A model generated the notes under the pieces. The model was not told the DNA's origin, did not search any database, and saw only the letters and a program-made list of their open reading frames with translations. From positions 1-64,000 of the forward strand of contig NZ_JAKRFD010000003.1 of NCBI RefSeq assembly GCF_022348185.1: a stretch of 64,000 nt of DNA. The letters are read 5' to 3'. The DNA is from Epibacterium sp. Ofav1-8 (GTDB lineage: Bacteria; Pseudomonadota; Alphaproteobacteria; Rhodobacterales; Rhodobacteraceae). Below, one piece after another: positions 25,850 to 34,891 of this stretch. Positions within the stretch are counted from its first letter, which is position 1. Every line of letters begins with the position of its first letter. Position numbers and translations under genes: made by a program.

Positions 25850-27136
25850 ATGCCCAAAGACATGGAAACCAATACGTCTATCTACACGCGCCGCGAAAGC
25901 AATGCGCGTTCCTACTGCCGTTCCTTCACCGCGTCCTTCGATACCGCACGCGGCTCCGAGCTGTTCACCGAAGACGGCACCCGCTACATCGACTTTCTGG
26001 CGGGCTGTTCCTCGCTGAACTACGGCCACAATGACCCCGACATGAAGGATGCGCTGGTCGAGCACATCCTGAAGGACGGCATCACCCATGGTCTCGATTT
26101 TCATACCGAGGCCAAAGAAGCCTTCCTGCACAGCTTCAACGACCTGATCCTCACGCCGCGCGGCATGGATCACAAGGTGATGTTCACCGGCCCGACCGGT
26201 GCCAACGCCGTTGAGGCGGCGATGAAGATCGCCCGCAAGGTCACCGGCCGCACCAATGTGATTTCCTTCACCAACGGCTTCCACGGTGTGACCATGGGGG
26301 CGCTGGCGGCGACCGGCAACAGCTACCACCGCGGTGGCGCCGGCATGGATAAATCCGGCGTGACCCGTGTGCCCTTTGACGCCTATGTGGACGGTCTCGA
26401 CAGCGCCGCGCTGCTGGACAAGATGCTCTCCGACCCCTCCGGCGGTATCGACGCCCCGGCGGCGATCATGCTGGAAACCGTTCAGGGCGAGGGTGGCCTC
26501 AACGCGGCCTCTGCCGAGTTCGTGAAGAAACTGGAACAGATCGCCCACGCCCATGGCGCGCTGCTGATCATCGACGACATCCAGGCAGGGTGCGGTCGGA
26601 CCGGCACCTTCTTCTCCTTCGAGGAAATGGGCGTGAAACCCGATATCGTCACCATGGCGAAATCCGTATCCGGCTTTGGCCTGCCGATGGCTCTGGTTCT
26701 GGTGCGCCCGGAACATGACGTCTTTGGCCCTGCCGAGCACAACGGCACCTTCCGCGGTAACACCCATGCCTTTGTGACTGCCCGCGTGGCGATCGAGAAG
26801 TTCTGGGCCGATGATGCCTTTACCTCCGAACTGGCCCGCAAGACCGAGCTGGTCACCAGCGCCCTGCAGGAAGTGGCCAGCCACATCCCCGGCGCCTATC
26901 TCAAGGGCCGTGGCCTGATGCAGGGGGTCGACGTTGGCTCTGGCGAGCTGGCCGGCGACATCTGCGCCCGCGCCTATGAGCTGGGTCTGGTGGTGGAAAC
27001 CTCCGGTCCGAATGACGAGGTCGTCAAGATCCTCGCCCCGCTGACCACCTCCGAGCAGCTGTTCTGCGAAGGCTTTGCCATTCTCAGCACCGCCGCCCGC
27101 GAAGTGGCCGCCAAAACCAAAATTGCCGCGCAATAA
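25850..27136 (+). CDS. ectB: L-2,4-diaminobutyrate aminotransferase
   Basis: A 428-residue class III aminotransferase. PLP residues are K271 in TMAKSVSGFGLPMAL, D243 in LIIDDIQAGCGR and the GPTGANAVEAAMK loop. It converts aspartate semialdehyde and glutamate into L-2,4-diaminobutyrate and 2-oxoglutarate, the first committed step of ectoine synthesis. Length and motifs are typical of EctB. It lies 49 bases after ectA and 24 before ectC. Confidence 0.96.
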   Translation: MPKDMETNTSIYTRRESNARSYCRSFTASFDTARGSELFTEDGTRYIDFLAGCSSLNYGHNDPDMKDALVEHILKDGITHGLDFHTEAKEAFLHSFNDLILTPRGMDHKVMFTGPTGANAVEAAMKIARKVTGRTNVISFTNGFHGVTMGALAATGNSYHRGGAGMDKSGVTRVPFDAYVDGLDSAALLDKMLSDPSGGIDAPAAIMLETVQGEGGLNAASAEFVKKLEQIAHAHGALLIIDDIQAGCGRTGTFFSFEEMGVKPDIVTMAKSVSGFGLPMALVLVRPEHDVFGPAEHNGTFRGNTHAFVTARVAIEKFWADDAFTSELARKTELVTSALQEVASHIPGAYLKGRGLMQGVDVGSGELAGDICARAYELGLVVETSGPNDEVVKILAPLTTSEQLFCEGFAILSTAAREVAAKTKIAAQ

Positions 27137-27160
27137 CCAGACGACCGGAGACCAAGACCC

Positions 27161-27553
27161 ATGATCGTACGCGATTTCAACGAACTGAAAAACACCGACC
27201 GCTCCGTCTCTGATGCGCGCTGGACCTCCACCCGCATGCTGCTGGCCGATGACGGGATGGGGTTCTCCTTCCACATCACCGTTCTGGAAGCGGGTTCGGA
27301 GCATCAGTTCCACTACAAGCACCACTTCGAGAGTGTCTACTGCATGAAAGGCAAGGGCTCGATCACCGATATCGCCACCGGCGAGACCCACGAGATCAAG
27401 CCCGGCGTCATGTATGCGCTGAACCTGCATGACAAGCACATCCTGCGGGCCGAGGAAGAACTGCACATGGCGTGCTGCTTCAATCCGCCGGTGACCGGCA
27501 CCGAAGTCCATCGCGAGGACGGCTCTTATGCTCCTGCGGAGGAGCTGGCCTGA
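27161..27553 (+). CDS. ectC: L-ectoine synthase
   Basis: A 130-residue cupin. The N-terminus MIVRDFNELKNTDRSV and the cupin core (FESVYCMKGKGSI, then the H-E-I-K-P-G-V-M-Y-A-L-N stretch and the HMACCFNPPVTGTE end) are diagnostic for EctC. It cyclises N-gamma-acetyl-diaminobutyrate to ectoine. It is followed 14 bases later by the aspartate kinase. No ectD hydroxylase is in the window, so 5-hydroxyectoine cannot be assumed. Confidence 0.97.
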   Translation: MIVRDFNELKNTDRSVSDARWTSTRMLLADDGMGFSFHITVLEAGSEHQFHYKHHFESVYCMKGKGSITDIATGETHEIKPGVMYALNLHDKHILRAEEELHMACCFNPPVTGTEVHREDGSYAPAEELA

Positions 27554-27567
27554 GGAACAGGTGACGC

Positions 27568-29004
27568 ATGACACATACTGTTGAAAAAATTGGCGGGACC
27601 TCGATGTCCCGCGTGAACGAGCTGGTGGACACGCTGTTTACCGGCGGGCGCAAGGCGGATGATCTTTATGGTCGCGTCTTTGTGGTCTCCGCCTTTGGTG
27701 GCATCACCAATCTGCTGCTCGAACACAAGAAAACCGGTGAACCGGGCGTCTATGCCCGGTTTGCCGACGCCGAATCCGACCATGGCTGGCACGAGGCCCT
27801 GAGCCGCGTCGGCGACGAGATGCGCAAGGCGCATGAGTCGGTGCTCGACAATGCCGGTGATGTGGCGCAGGCGGATGCCTTTGTCGCCGAACGGATCGAG
27901 GGCGCCCGCAACTGCCTGATCGACCTGCAACGCCTGTGCAGCTATGGCCACTTCCGCCTGGCGGAACACATGCTGCAAATCCGCGAGCTGCTGTCGGGGC
28001 TGGGCGAGGCGCATTCCGCCTTTGTCACCGCACTGCTGTTGCAGCGCGTGGGGGTGAATGCCCGCTTTGTGGACCTGTCCGGCTGGCGTGACGAAGGTGA
28101 CGTGACGCTGGAGGAGCGTATCTCCGGTGCGCTCAACGACGTCGATCCCGCCACCGAGATGCCCATCGTCACCGGCTATGCGCAATGCGCCGAGGGGCTG
28201 ATGCGCGAGTTTGATCGTGGCTATTCCGAGGTGACGTTCTCCTGTCTGGCCGCCCTCACCGGCGCCAGCGAGGCGATCATCCACAAGGAGTTTCACCTCT
28301 CCTCCGCCGACCCGAAACTGGTGGGCGAGGGCGTCGCGCAGAAACTGGGCCACACCAACTATGACGTCGCGGACCAGATGTCGAACATGGGGATGGAGGC
28401 GATCCACCCCAAGGCGGCCAAGACCCTGCGTCAGGCCGATGTGCCGCTGCGGGTGACCAACGCGTTCGAACCCGAAGATCCGGGTACGCTGATCGACGAC
28501 AAGCCGGCGGAAAGCCCGGCGGTGGAGATGATCACCGGTCTGGATATCATCGCGCTGGAGGTCTTTGAGCAGGACATGGTGGGTGTCAAAGGTTATGACG
28601 CCGCCATCCTCGAGGTGCTGACGCGCCATGATGTGCGCATCGTGTCCAAGACCTCGAATGCCAATACCATCACCCACTACGTCGACACCTCGCTGACGGT
28701 GCTGAAACGGGTGGAAAAGGACCTGGCCCGCCTCTATCCCAATGCCGAGATTTCCGCGCGGCTGCTGTCCATGGCCTCGGCCATCGGGCGCGACCTCAAG
28801 GGGCTGTCGGTGCTGACGCGCGGATTGCAGGCGATTGCTGATGTGGGGCTGGAAAGCCTCGGCGCCTCGCAGGGGCCGCGCAATGTGGACGTGCAGTACA
28901 TCGTCGAGCGTGAGGACCTGAAGCCGGTCATCGGTGCGCTGCACCGGGTGCTGGTCGAGGGCAAGCCGGCGAAACAGGACAAGTCGATCAAAGCGGCAGC
29001 CTGA
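27568..29004 (+). CDS. Ectoine-specific aspartate kinase (Ask_Ect)
   Basis: A 478-residue aspartokinase with the N-terminal KIGGTSMSR signature, the kinase fold to ~residue 330 and ACT-type repeats at the C-terminus. It phosphorylates aspartate, supplying aspartyl phosphate for aspartate semialdehyde. Its location as the last gene of the ectoine operon identifies the Ask_Ect paralogue, which in known cases is less sensitive to feedback by lysine and threonine, so that precursor flow rises under osmotic stress. That property is family knowledge, not visible here. A terminator follows. Confidence 0.93.
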   Translation: MTHTVEKIGGTSMSRVNELVDTLFTGGRKADDLYGRVFVVSAFGGITNLLLEHKKTGEPGVYARFADAESDHGWHEALSRVGDEMRKAHESVLDNAGDVAQADAFVAERIEGARNCLIDLQRLCSYGHFRLAEHMLQIRELLSGLGEAHSAFVTALLLQRVGVNARFVDLSGWRDEGDVTLEERISGALNDVDPATEMPIVTGYAQCAEGLMREFDRGYSEVTFSCLAALTGASEAIIHKEFHLSSADPKLVGEGVAQKLGHTNYDVADQMSNMGMEAIHPKAAKTLRQADVPLRVTNAFEPEDPGTLIDDKPAESPAVEMITGLDIIALEVFEQDMVGVKGYDAAILEVLTRHDVRIVSKTSNANTITHYVDTSLTVLKRVEKDLARLYPNAEISARLLSMASAIGRDLKGLSVLTRGLQAIADVGLESLGASQGPRNVDVQYIVEREDLKPVIGALHRVLVEGKPAKQDKSIKAAA

Positions 29005-29045
29005 CGCATGATATAGCCGTCGTCTGACAGGGATGATGCAGAATC

Positions 29046-29074
29046 AAAGGGGGCGCCCGGAGGGGCGCCCCTTT
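29046..29074. terminator. Terminator between ask_ect and the anti-sigma gene
   Basis: A near-perfect GC-rich stem flanked by AAA before and TTT after (about 29046-29074, centred on CGGAG). It sits 42 bases after the ask stop codon and 33 bases before the end of the convergent anti-sigma gene, and could serve both strands. Confidence 0.75.
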
Positions 29075-29107
29075 GCGTTGGCGTGACCGTGTCAGGTCCG
29101 GCGTCGC

Positions 29108-29851
29108 TCAGAGCGGTTCTTTCGCCAGCCCCTTGCCGAGGATCGGCCCCGTCGGCAGGCCCGTGGGCGAGCCGCCCGCCTGCTCAAACGTGATCTCATA
29201 GAGCTGTTCCGGCCCCGGCGGCGGCAACCCTTCTACCGCCAGCGCGGTGCCCCGGTTGTCCGCCAGCAGGCCAAGCGAGACCGGCGGGCCATCGTCCTCG
29301 GGTTTGGTCCAGACCTGCATCACCTGACCCTCGGGCACTGCGGCCTGTCCCAGCAGGGTGACCCGGGTCAGGTTCTCTTCGGTGCCTTCGACCACGGCGA
29401 CGGCCTCGCCAGTGGTGTCGTTGATCAAGACCGCGATCACCGTCGGATCGGGCCGCATCATCACCGACCATCCCAGCGCCAGCGCGAGTATGATCGACGC
29501 CGCCAGCCCGGTGCAGGCGGCGAGGAACCAGTTGCGCGGGGCGCGCGGCTCGTTGGCGGGCAGGATGGTGTCGGTCTCGGCGTCGAACTGCGGCACCGAC
29601 GCGGGCGCAATCTCCGCCGCTGCGGACCCCGCATCCAGACTGGCCGCGACCCGTGCCCACATGTCATCGGGCAGCGCCTCGGGCGTGGCGGTGTCATCCA
29701 GTTCCGACAGCCGCGCACGCGCCTGTGCCAGCGCCGCGGCCACCTCCGGCTCACTCTGCGCGCGGGCTTCCAACTCGGCCGCCTCGGCCTCTTCTGCAAG
29801 GCCAAGCGCCACTTCCATCGCCTGATCGGCCAGGGGTCTTGCATCACTCAT
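29108..29851 (-). CDS. Anti-sigma factor, RskA-type membrane protein
   Basis: A 247-residue protein: an acidic cytoplasmic N-terminal domain (to ~residue 100), one transmembrane segment around WFLAACTGLAASIILALALG, and a C-terminal RskA-type extracytoplasmic domain (VWTKPEDDGPPVSLGLLADN). It would hold the partner ECF sigma factor inactive at the membrane. No cysteine/histidine zinc motif (ZAS) is seen in the N-terminal part. The ATG at 29851 overlaps the sigma stop codon (ATGA), so the two are translationally coupled; a GTG at 29860 is possible. The signal is unknown. Confidence 0.85.
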   Translation of the reverse strand: MSDARPLADQAMEVALGLAEEAEAAELEARAQSEPEVAAALAQARARLSELDDTATPEALPDDMWARVAASLDAGSAAAEIAPASVPQFDAETDTILPANEPRAPRNWFLAACTGLAASIILALALGWSVMMRPDPTVIAVLINDTTGEAVAVVEGTEENLTRVTLLGQAAVPEGQVMQVWTKPEDDGPPVSLGLLADNRGTALAVEGLPPPGPEQLYEITFEQAGGSPTGLPTGPILGKGLAKEPL

Positions 29852-30378
29852 GACAGGCACTCCCGCAGGGCGCTGAGGCCACGCCGGACCCAGGCCTTGA
29901 CCGACCCGAGCGGCGCCTGGATGCGGCCGGAAATCTCGCCATGGGTGTAGCCCAGCACATAGGCCTGGAGTATAGCCACCCGCTTGCGCGGCTCCAGCCG
30001 GTCGAGGCAGCGCCGCAGGTCGCTGTTCATGTCCAGCCTGCCATAGGCCTCCATCACGATGTCCTCATCTTGCCGGCGCTCCAGCGTCCCCGCGTCCTCG
30101 GCGATTTCCCAGCTTTCCTTGCGCAGCATCGTCAGGCACTGGTTGCGCAGGATGGTGGTCAGCCAGCCCCGCGCAGAGCCCCGCGCGGCATCAAACTGAT
30201 GTGCCTTGCGCCAGAGCGAGACAAAACACTCCTGCACCGCATCCTCTGCCAGATCCCGTCGGCGCAGCATCCGGATCGCAATCCCCAGCAGCCGCGACCC
30301 TTCGGTGTCCATCAGGGCGCGCAGCGCTGCACGATCCCCGTTTGCGCAGGCCTCGATGCGCTCTGCCAATTCGCTCAA
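29848..30378 (-). CDS. ECF-family RNA polymerase sigma factor
   Basis: A sigma-70 family protein of ~176 residues with region 2 (AIRMLRRRDLAEDAVQECF, SLWRKA, ARGSARGWLTTI) and region 4 (LGYTHGEISGRIQAPLGSVKAWVRRGL). The TTG at 30378 has GAGGA seven bases upstream and is preferred; an ATG at 30423 lacks a Shine-Dalgarno, and the open frame continues to 30579 in unlikely sequence. It forms a two-gene operon with the anti-sigma factor. The DUF4394 gene upstream on the same strand may belong to its regulon (inferred). No promoter of a known ECF group is evident. Confidence 0.85.
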   Translation of the reverse strand: MSELAERIEACANGDRAALRALMDTEGSRLLGIAIRMLRRRDLAEDAVQECFVSLWRKAHQFDAARGSARGWLTTILRNQCLTMLRKESWEIAEDAGTLERRQDEDIVMEAYGRLDMNSDLRRCLDRLEPRKRVAILQAYVLGYTHGEISGRIQAPLGSVKAWVRRGLSALRECLS

Positions 30379-30666
30379 TCGCCTGTCCTCATGCCTGTGG
30401 CGCGTCCCGGTGCCCGCGGCCATCCGCGTCGGTCTTGCACGCAGGCGGGACGGCGCGCTCCGGGCAACCGTATTGGCACCGGCGGACCCGGTCAACGTCA
30501 TGATCGCCAGCGGCAGAGGCATCGGGAGGGGGCAACAGGGGGCGCCGGGCGATAACGCCTGCGCCCCCTCGGGTAACATGTCCCCGGTGTTTGCGGCACC
30601 ATGGGGTTACTCGCACTCACTCATACAACCATAACACGAATTGCATCACGTTGTGCAACCCTGATA

Positions 30667-31467
30667 TCACTTCGCCGTCATGAAGGTGATGTCGCGCAGC
30701 GCAGCATCCGCGCCCTTGATCTCCCAGCTTTCCATGATCTTGCCGCTCTCCAGGGAAACGGTGTTGAGGCTGCCACCAGCCGCGAGCCAGGCGGTATTGT
30801 TGCCCTCTGCATCGGTTGCAATGTCAAAGGCATAGGTCTGCGCCCCGTCAATGCCCAGCTTGCCGATCGCCGCCAGCGTGCCATCGTTGGGCGAGGTCTG
30901 CTGGATCAGCGCCACGATGGTAGCGTCAATGTCGTACATCGCCGTTGCATCCGGCTGCCCGTAGGAGTTGATATAGGCCGCCGCGACGATCGCCGGAGCC
31001 TCGCCCGCGTGCATGTCTTTTTCCTCAAAGGCGAGCGAGCCATCCACGGTCACGGCACCGCTTTCGATGTCCACCCGGTGGTTGGTGGTGCCGCTCATGA
31101 AGCGCAGCTTGTTGGCCTTGGGGTTGAAGTCCACGATCACCGGTGCGCCCTCCGCAATCGGCAGTTCCTTGTCCATGGTGGAAATCACCGTGGCCTCGCC
31201 GGTCTTGGGGTCGATCTCGACGATGTCAAAGGTGGAGGTGACGCCGATCAGCTGACCGGTGGCCGGGCGCAGGTCGATGCCCAGCAGCTTGTCGACGCCC
31301 TTGACCGGCATGGAGCCGGTGACCCCGGCGGTTTCGGCGTTGATCATATGCAGCATGTTGTCGCCACTCAGCCCGATCGCCATCGGGGCGGCATGGTCGT
31401 CCGCCTGCGCAAACTGGGCGGTTGCGAAAATGGATGCGGTCACAAAAGCGGTCTTAAGGGAATGCAT
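30667..31467 (-). CDS. Secreted DUF4394-type protein
   Basis: A 266-residue protein with a signal peptide (cleavage probably near A-Q-A, residue 22), then a beta-propeller-like sequence with repeated short motifs such as LLGIDLRPATGQLIGVTS and NTAWLAAGG, as expected for DUF4394. The function of this family is unknown. The ATG at 31467 has a clear GAGGAG Shine-Dalgarno, so the upstream in-frame extension to 31713 is discarded. It lies directly upstream of the ECF sigma/anti-sigma pair, on the same strand. Confidence 0.8.
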   Translation of the reverse strand: MHSLKTAFVTASIFATAQFAQADDHAAPMAIGLSGDNMLHMINAETAGVTGSMPVKGVDKLLGIDLRPATGQLIGVTSTFDIVEIDPKTGEATVISTMDKELPIAEGAPVIVDFNPKANKLRFMSGTTNHRVDIESGAVTVDGSLAFEEKDMHAGEAPAIVAAAYINSYGQPDATAMYDIDATIVALIQQTSPNDGTLAAIGKLGIDGAQTYAFDIATDAEGNNTAWLAAGGSLNTVSLESGKIMESWEIKGADAALRDITFMTAK

Positions 31468-31592
31468 AAAAAGCTCCTCTCTGTTTGACTGAGGCACGGA
31501 CCATCCGTGCGCTGTCAGAGGGGAGACTCCGTCAGCGCCGCATTTGGATGCAGCAGGTGGCAATTTTTTTGAAAAAAGTTTTGGGCGGCGGG

Positions 31593-32666
31593 TCAGATGG
31601 GGGAGGGGGGCTCCCCGATCCGGGTGATCGCCTGGATCTGCTCGGTGGCCAGACGCAGGGCGGCGCCGGTGCAGGTCATCATGGCTGGCAGCACCATCCA
31701 CTCCAGCGTCCACATCGCGCCAGAGCGTTCCTGTTCATGCACCATCGCCTGATGCATCAGGGGCAATTGGCCTGCGTTATAGCGCGCCAGAGTCACCAAC
31801 AGTTCCGCCGTCACCGGGTTCTGTTTATGCGCCATGGCAGAGCTGCTGCCGCCGCCCTCCTGCGCCAGCGCATCCACGCCCTGTTGTGCCATCAGGCAGA
31901 TGTCTTGCCCGATCTTGCCGAGACTGCCGGTCAGGGCCGAAAGCCAGCTGGCGTATGTCGCCAAGCCATCCCGCTCGGTGTGCCAGCTGCGGGCAGGGGC
32001 GGTCAGCCCCAACTCGGTCGCCATGAGCCGGGCAATGGCGTCGCCATGTGGCTGGCTGCGCTGGCGATCCCCCACCGGGCCGCCGAACTGCAACAGCTCC
32101 ACCTCGGGGCGCAAGGTCTCCAACCGTTTTGCATGGCGCTGCACTGGCGCGGCCCATGTGGTGATTCGATGCCCGGCGGTGATCGGCAGGGCCGCCTGCA
32201 TCCGGGTCCGGGCCATCAGGGCGTTTTCGCCCTGTGTTCGCTCCAGCGCCTCCAGCGCGGTGCTCAACCTCTCCAGCCGCGACAGGTAGATCGCGTTTGC
32301 CGCGCGGATCGCCAGCACCAGCGCGGTGTCGATCAGATCCTGACTGGTGGCACCGGGGTGCACAGCGGCGGCAAGCTCCGCGCCCACATGCGCCTTGAGT
32401 TGCCGCACATAGCCCGGCACCGCCATACCGTCTGTCTTCTGATCCGCCTGCAATGCCGCCACATCGGGCGCGAACCCGGCCATCGCAGCCACTGCCCGCG
32501 CCGCAAGATCCGCCTCGATCTGCCCGACCTCTGCCGCCGCACGGGTCAGCGCCACCTCATAGGCGAGGAAAGCCTCTGCCGTCGCAGGACCACTGAACAG
32601 ATCCGTGATCTCATCATCGGCAAAGAGGCCGGTAAAGTAGGGGTTGGTCGAGGTCAGCGGGTTCAC
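31593..32666 (-). CDS. pcaB: 3-Carboxy-cis,cis-muconate cycloisomerase
   Basis: A 357-residue fumarase/adenylosuccinate-lyase superfamily protein. It has the class signature GGGSSSAMAHKQNPVTAEL in its C-terminal half and helical regions containing VHPGATSQDLIDTALVLAIR. In the protocatechuate branch it converts 3-carboxymuconate to 4-carboxymuconolactone. It is shorter than the ~450-residue pseudomonad enzyme, as is usual in alphaproteobacteria. It starts with GTG and is the last gene of the pob-pca unit, 39 bases after the BKACE gene. Confidence 0.92.
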   Translation of the reverse strand: MNPLTSTNPYFTGLFADDEITDLFSGPATAEAFLAYEVALTRAAAEVGQIEADLAARAVAAMAGFAPDVAALQADQKTDGMAVPGYVRQLKAHVGAELAAAVHPGATSQDLIDTALVLAIRAANAIYLSRLERLSTALEALERTQGENALMARTRMQAALPITAGHRITTWAAPVQRHAKRLETLRPEVELLQFGGPVGDRQRSQPHGDAIARLMATELGLTAPARSWHTERDGLATYASWLSALTGSLGKIGQDICLMAQQGVDALAQEGGGSSSAMAHKQNPVTAELLVTLARYNAGQLPLMHQAMVHEQERSGAMWTLEWMVLPAMMTCTGAALRLATEQIQAITRIGEPPSPI

Positions 32667-32705
32667 AGGGCAGGCGGTCCTTTGAGGCGGAATAAGGAAA
32701 CCAGA

Positions 32706-33539
32706 TCAGCCGCGCAGGGGCACGTCAAGGATCTCTCGCGCCTGTTGCCAGGTGGCGACGGGGCGTTCGTATTTCTCGCACAGCTCCGCCGCGCGCCGGA
32801 TCAGTGCCGCATTGGAGGGCGCAAGGGTCTGGCGATCCAGCCGCACATTGTCCTCCAGCCCGGCACGAGTATGGCCCCCGGCGGCAATGGCCCATTCGTT
32901 GACCACCAACTGGTTTGCCCCAATGCCCGCCGCACACCAATTGGCTTCCGGGGCGCGGCGTTTGACCAGATCGACATAGAGGTCGAACACCTCCTTGTCG
33001 GCGGGCATCGCGTTTTTCACGCCCATCACAAATTGCAGATAGAGCTTGCCATAGAGCGCCCCCTCCTGATGCAGCCGGATCGCCTGCAGGATATGGCTGA
33101 GGTCAAAGGCCTCGACCTCCGGCGTGATGTGATGCGTTCGCATCTCGCCTGCCAGCCAGTCGACCAGATCCGGCGGGTTTTCATAGACGCGGGTGGGGAA
33201 GTTGTTCGATCCCACCGACAAGGAGGCCATGTCGGGCTGCAACGGCAGCATGCCCCCGCGCGTCTTGCCCGCGCCCGACCTGCCGCCAGTGGAGAACTGG
33301 ACAATCATGCCGGGGCAGTGTTTCTCCAGCCCTTCTTTCAGCGCCGCGAATTTTTCCGGATCGGAGGAGGGCGTCTCGTCGTCATTGCGCACATGGGCGT
33401 GGCAGATGCTGGCCCCGGCCTCAAACGCCTCATGGGTGCTCTCGATCTGTTCGGACACGGTGATCGGCACCGCCGGATTGTTGGCCTTGGTGGGCAGCGA
33501 GCCGGTGATCGCGACGCAAAGGATACAAGGGTTGCTCAT
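32706..33539 (-). CDS. beta-Keto acid cleavage enzyme (BKACE/DUF849), probable 3-oxoadipate cleavage
   Basis: A 277-residue TIM-barrel protein of the DUF849 family (3-keto-5-aminohexanoate cleavage enzyme, Kce). The zinc ligands H47 and H49 (CHAHVR) and E229 (GLEDN) are all present at the positions seen in Kce. BKACE enzymes join a beta-keto acid with acetyl-CoA to give acetoacetate and a new acyl-CoA. Between pcaG and pcaB, with no pcaIJ or pcaF present, the natural substrate would be 3-oxoadipate, giving succinyl-CoA and acetoacetate. The enzyme class is clear; the substrate is inferred. Confidence 0.87.
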   Translation of the reverse strand: MSNPCILCVAITGSLPTKANNPAVPITVSEQIESTHEAFEAGASICHAHVRNDDETPSSDPEKFAALKEGLEKHCPGMIVQFSTGGRSGAGKTRGGMLPLQPDMASLSVGSNNFPTRVYENPPDLVDWLAGEMRTHHITPEVEAFDLSHILQAIRLHQEGALYGKLYLQFVMGVKNAMPADKEVFDLYVDLVKRRAPEANWCAAGIGANQLVVNEWAIAAGGHTRAGLEDNVRLDRQTLAPSNAALIRRAAELCEKYERPVATWQQAREILDVPLRG

Positions 33540-33548
33540 GATCTGGCC

Positions 33549-34166
33549 TCAGATGTCGAAAAACACGGTTTCATTGTGCCCCTGAAGGCGAATGTCGAAA
33601 TGGTAATGACCGTCGCCCTTATCCTCGCCAATCAGGGTTTTGACGCGGGTCTGATGCTCGATGCGGCTCAGGATCGGGTCGGCGGCGTTGGCCTCCGCCT
33701 CGTCGGGGAAATACATCCGCGTGTGCAGGCCGAGGTTGATGCCCCGCGCCACGATCCAGAGCGTCACATGCGGCGCCTGCATCCGCCCATCGACAAAGGG
33801 CACCGCGCCGGGTTTGACCGTGTCAAAGGCAAACTCGCCCGTCGTCATATCCGAGGCGCAGCGCCCCCAGCCGGTGAAGTTTGGATCTGCCGTGCCGCGT
33901 GTCTCGGCGGGGGAGTTGAACAGCCCTGCCGCATCCGGTTGCCAGATCTCGATCATCGCATCGCGCAAGGGCGTGCCGGTGCCGTCGATGACACGGCCGG
34001 TGATGCGGATCCGCTGACCCTGCACGTCGCCGGTAATCATCTCATGGCCGAGGTCCTGCGGGTAGACGCCTTCGATTTCGGCGAAATTCGGCGTGCAGCC
34101 GATGTGGACGTAAGGCCCGGCGGTCTGCGACGGGGATTCTCTCAGATAGCTCAACGGTTGCACCAT
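33549..34166 (-). CDS. pcaG: Protocatechuate 3,4-dioxygenase, alpha subunit
   Basis: A 205-residue intradiol dioxygenase subunit: PSQTAGPYVHIG start, GTPLRDAMIEIWQPDAAG core, and HVTLWIVARG. The alpha subunit lacks the full set of iron ligands found in PcaH and completes the (alpha-beta)12 enzyme that opens protocatechuate to 3-carboxymuconate. The start at ATG 34166 lies just past the pcaH stop at 34169 and has GGAGGG upstream; a GTG at 34172 is an alternative. The tight coupling ensures stoichiometric assembly. Confidence 0.94.
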   Translation of the reverse strand: MVQPLSYLRESPSQTAGPYVHIGCTPNFAEIEGVYPQDLGHEMITGDVQGQRIRITGRVIDGTGTPLRDAMIEIWQPDAAGLFNSPAETRGTADPNFTGWGRCASDMTTGEFAFDTVKPGAVPFVDGRMQAPHVTLWIVARGINLGLHTRMYFPDEAEANAADPILSRIEHQTRVKTLIGEDKGDGHYHFDIRLQGHNETVFFDI

Positions 34167-34168
34167 GA

Positions 34169-34891
34169 TCACAGCCCCTCCATGCGGTTTTCAAACATCG
34201 TCTGGCGACGGCCGCGCAGGGTGATGTCGAACTTGTAAGCCCGCGCATCCATCGGCACCGTGCGCGCCATGTCGAGCGCCGCGACCAGGCTCTCGATCCC
34301 CTCGCGTGTCGGGATGGTGTCGACGATGGGGCAGTGCCAGATCAGCGGATCGCCCTCGAAATACATCTGGGTGATCAGGCGCTGGGCAAAGCCGTGGCCA
34401 AAGATGGAAAAATGGATATGCGCCGGGCGCCAGTCGTTCATCGTGTTGGGCCAGGGGTAGGGGCCGGGCATGATGGTGCGGAACTCATAGAACCCCTGTG
34501 CGTCGCTGATGCAGCGCCCGCAGCCGCCAAAGTTCGGATCCAACGGCGCCAGATAGCTTTCCTTCTTGTGGCGATAGCGCCCGCCCGCATTGGCCTGCCA
34601 GACCTCGATCAGCGCGCCGGGTACGCCACGGCCAAACTCGTCGCGCACCTGCCCATGCACGATGATGCGCGGGCCGATCGCCATGCCGTCGCCGCTGGCA
34701 AAGTTCAGGATCAGGTCGTTGTCAAGTTTGCCCAGCATGTCATGGCCAAAGACCGGCCCGGTTTCCTCGACCAAAGTGGTGGGAAAGGACAGCGGCGCAT
34801 GGCGTGGGCCGCGCGCCACCGAGGTCTTGTAGTCGGGCGTGATGCTGGGCGGATGCCAGCGCCGGTCGCGGTTTACATAGCCGTTGCTCAT
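34169..34891 (-). CDS. pcaH: Protocatechuate 3,4-dioxygenase, beta subunit
   Basis: A 240-residue subunit carrying the catalytic iron. The FDGA-like start is replaced by [14 protein letters not shown], then [20 protein letters not shown], and the ligand tyrosines (GGRYRH, PGPYPWP) and histidine pair (AHIHFS). It cleaves protocatechuate between the hydroxyls. Overlaps pcaC by 4 bases and is followed immediately by pcaG. Length matches family. Confidence 0.95.
   Translation of the reverse strand: MSNGYVNRDRRWHPPSITPDYKTSVARGPRHAPLSFPTTLVEETGPVFGHDMLGKLDNDLILNFASGDGMAIGPRIIVHGQVRDEFGRGVPGALIEVWQANAGGRYRHKKESYLAPLDPNFGGCGRCISDAQGFYEFRTIMPGPYPWPNTMNDWRPAHIHFSIFGHGFAQRLITQMYFEGDPLIWHCPIVDTIPTREGIESLVAALDMARTVPMDARAYKFDITLRGRRQTMFENRMEGL

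Noticed and set aside
30378-30579. Extended N-terminus of the ECF sigma factor
   Set aside because: The extra in-frame residues are Pro/Arg-rich and unlike sigma factors, and the TTG at 30378 has a good Shine-Dalgarno.
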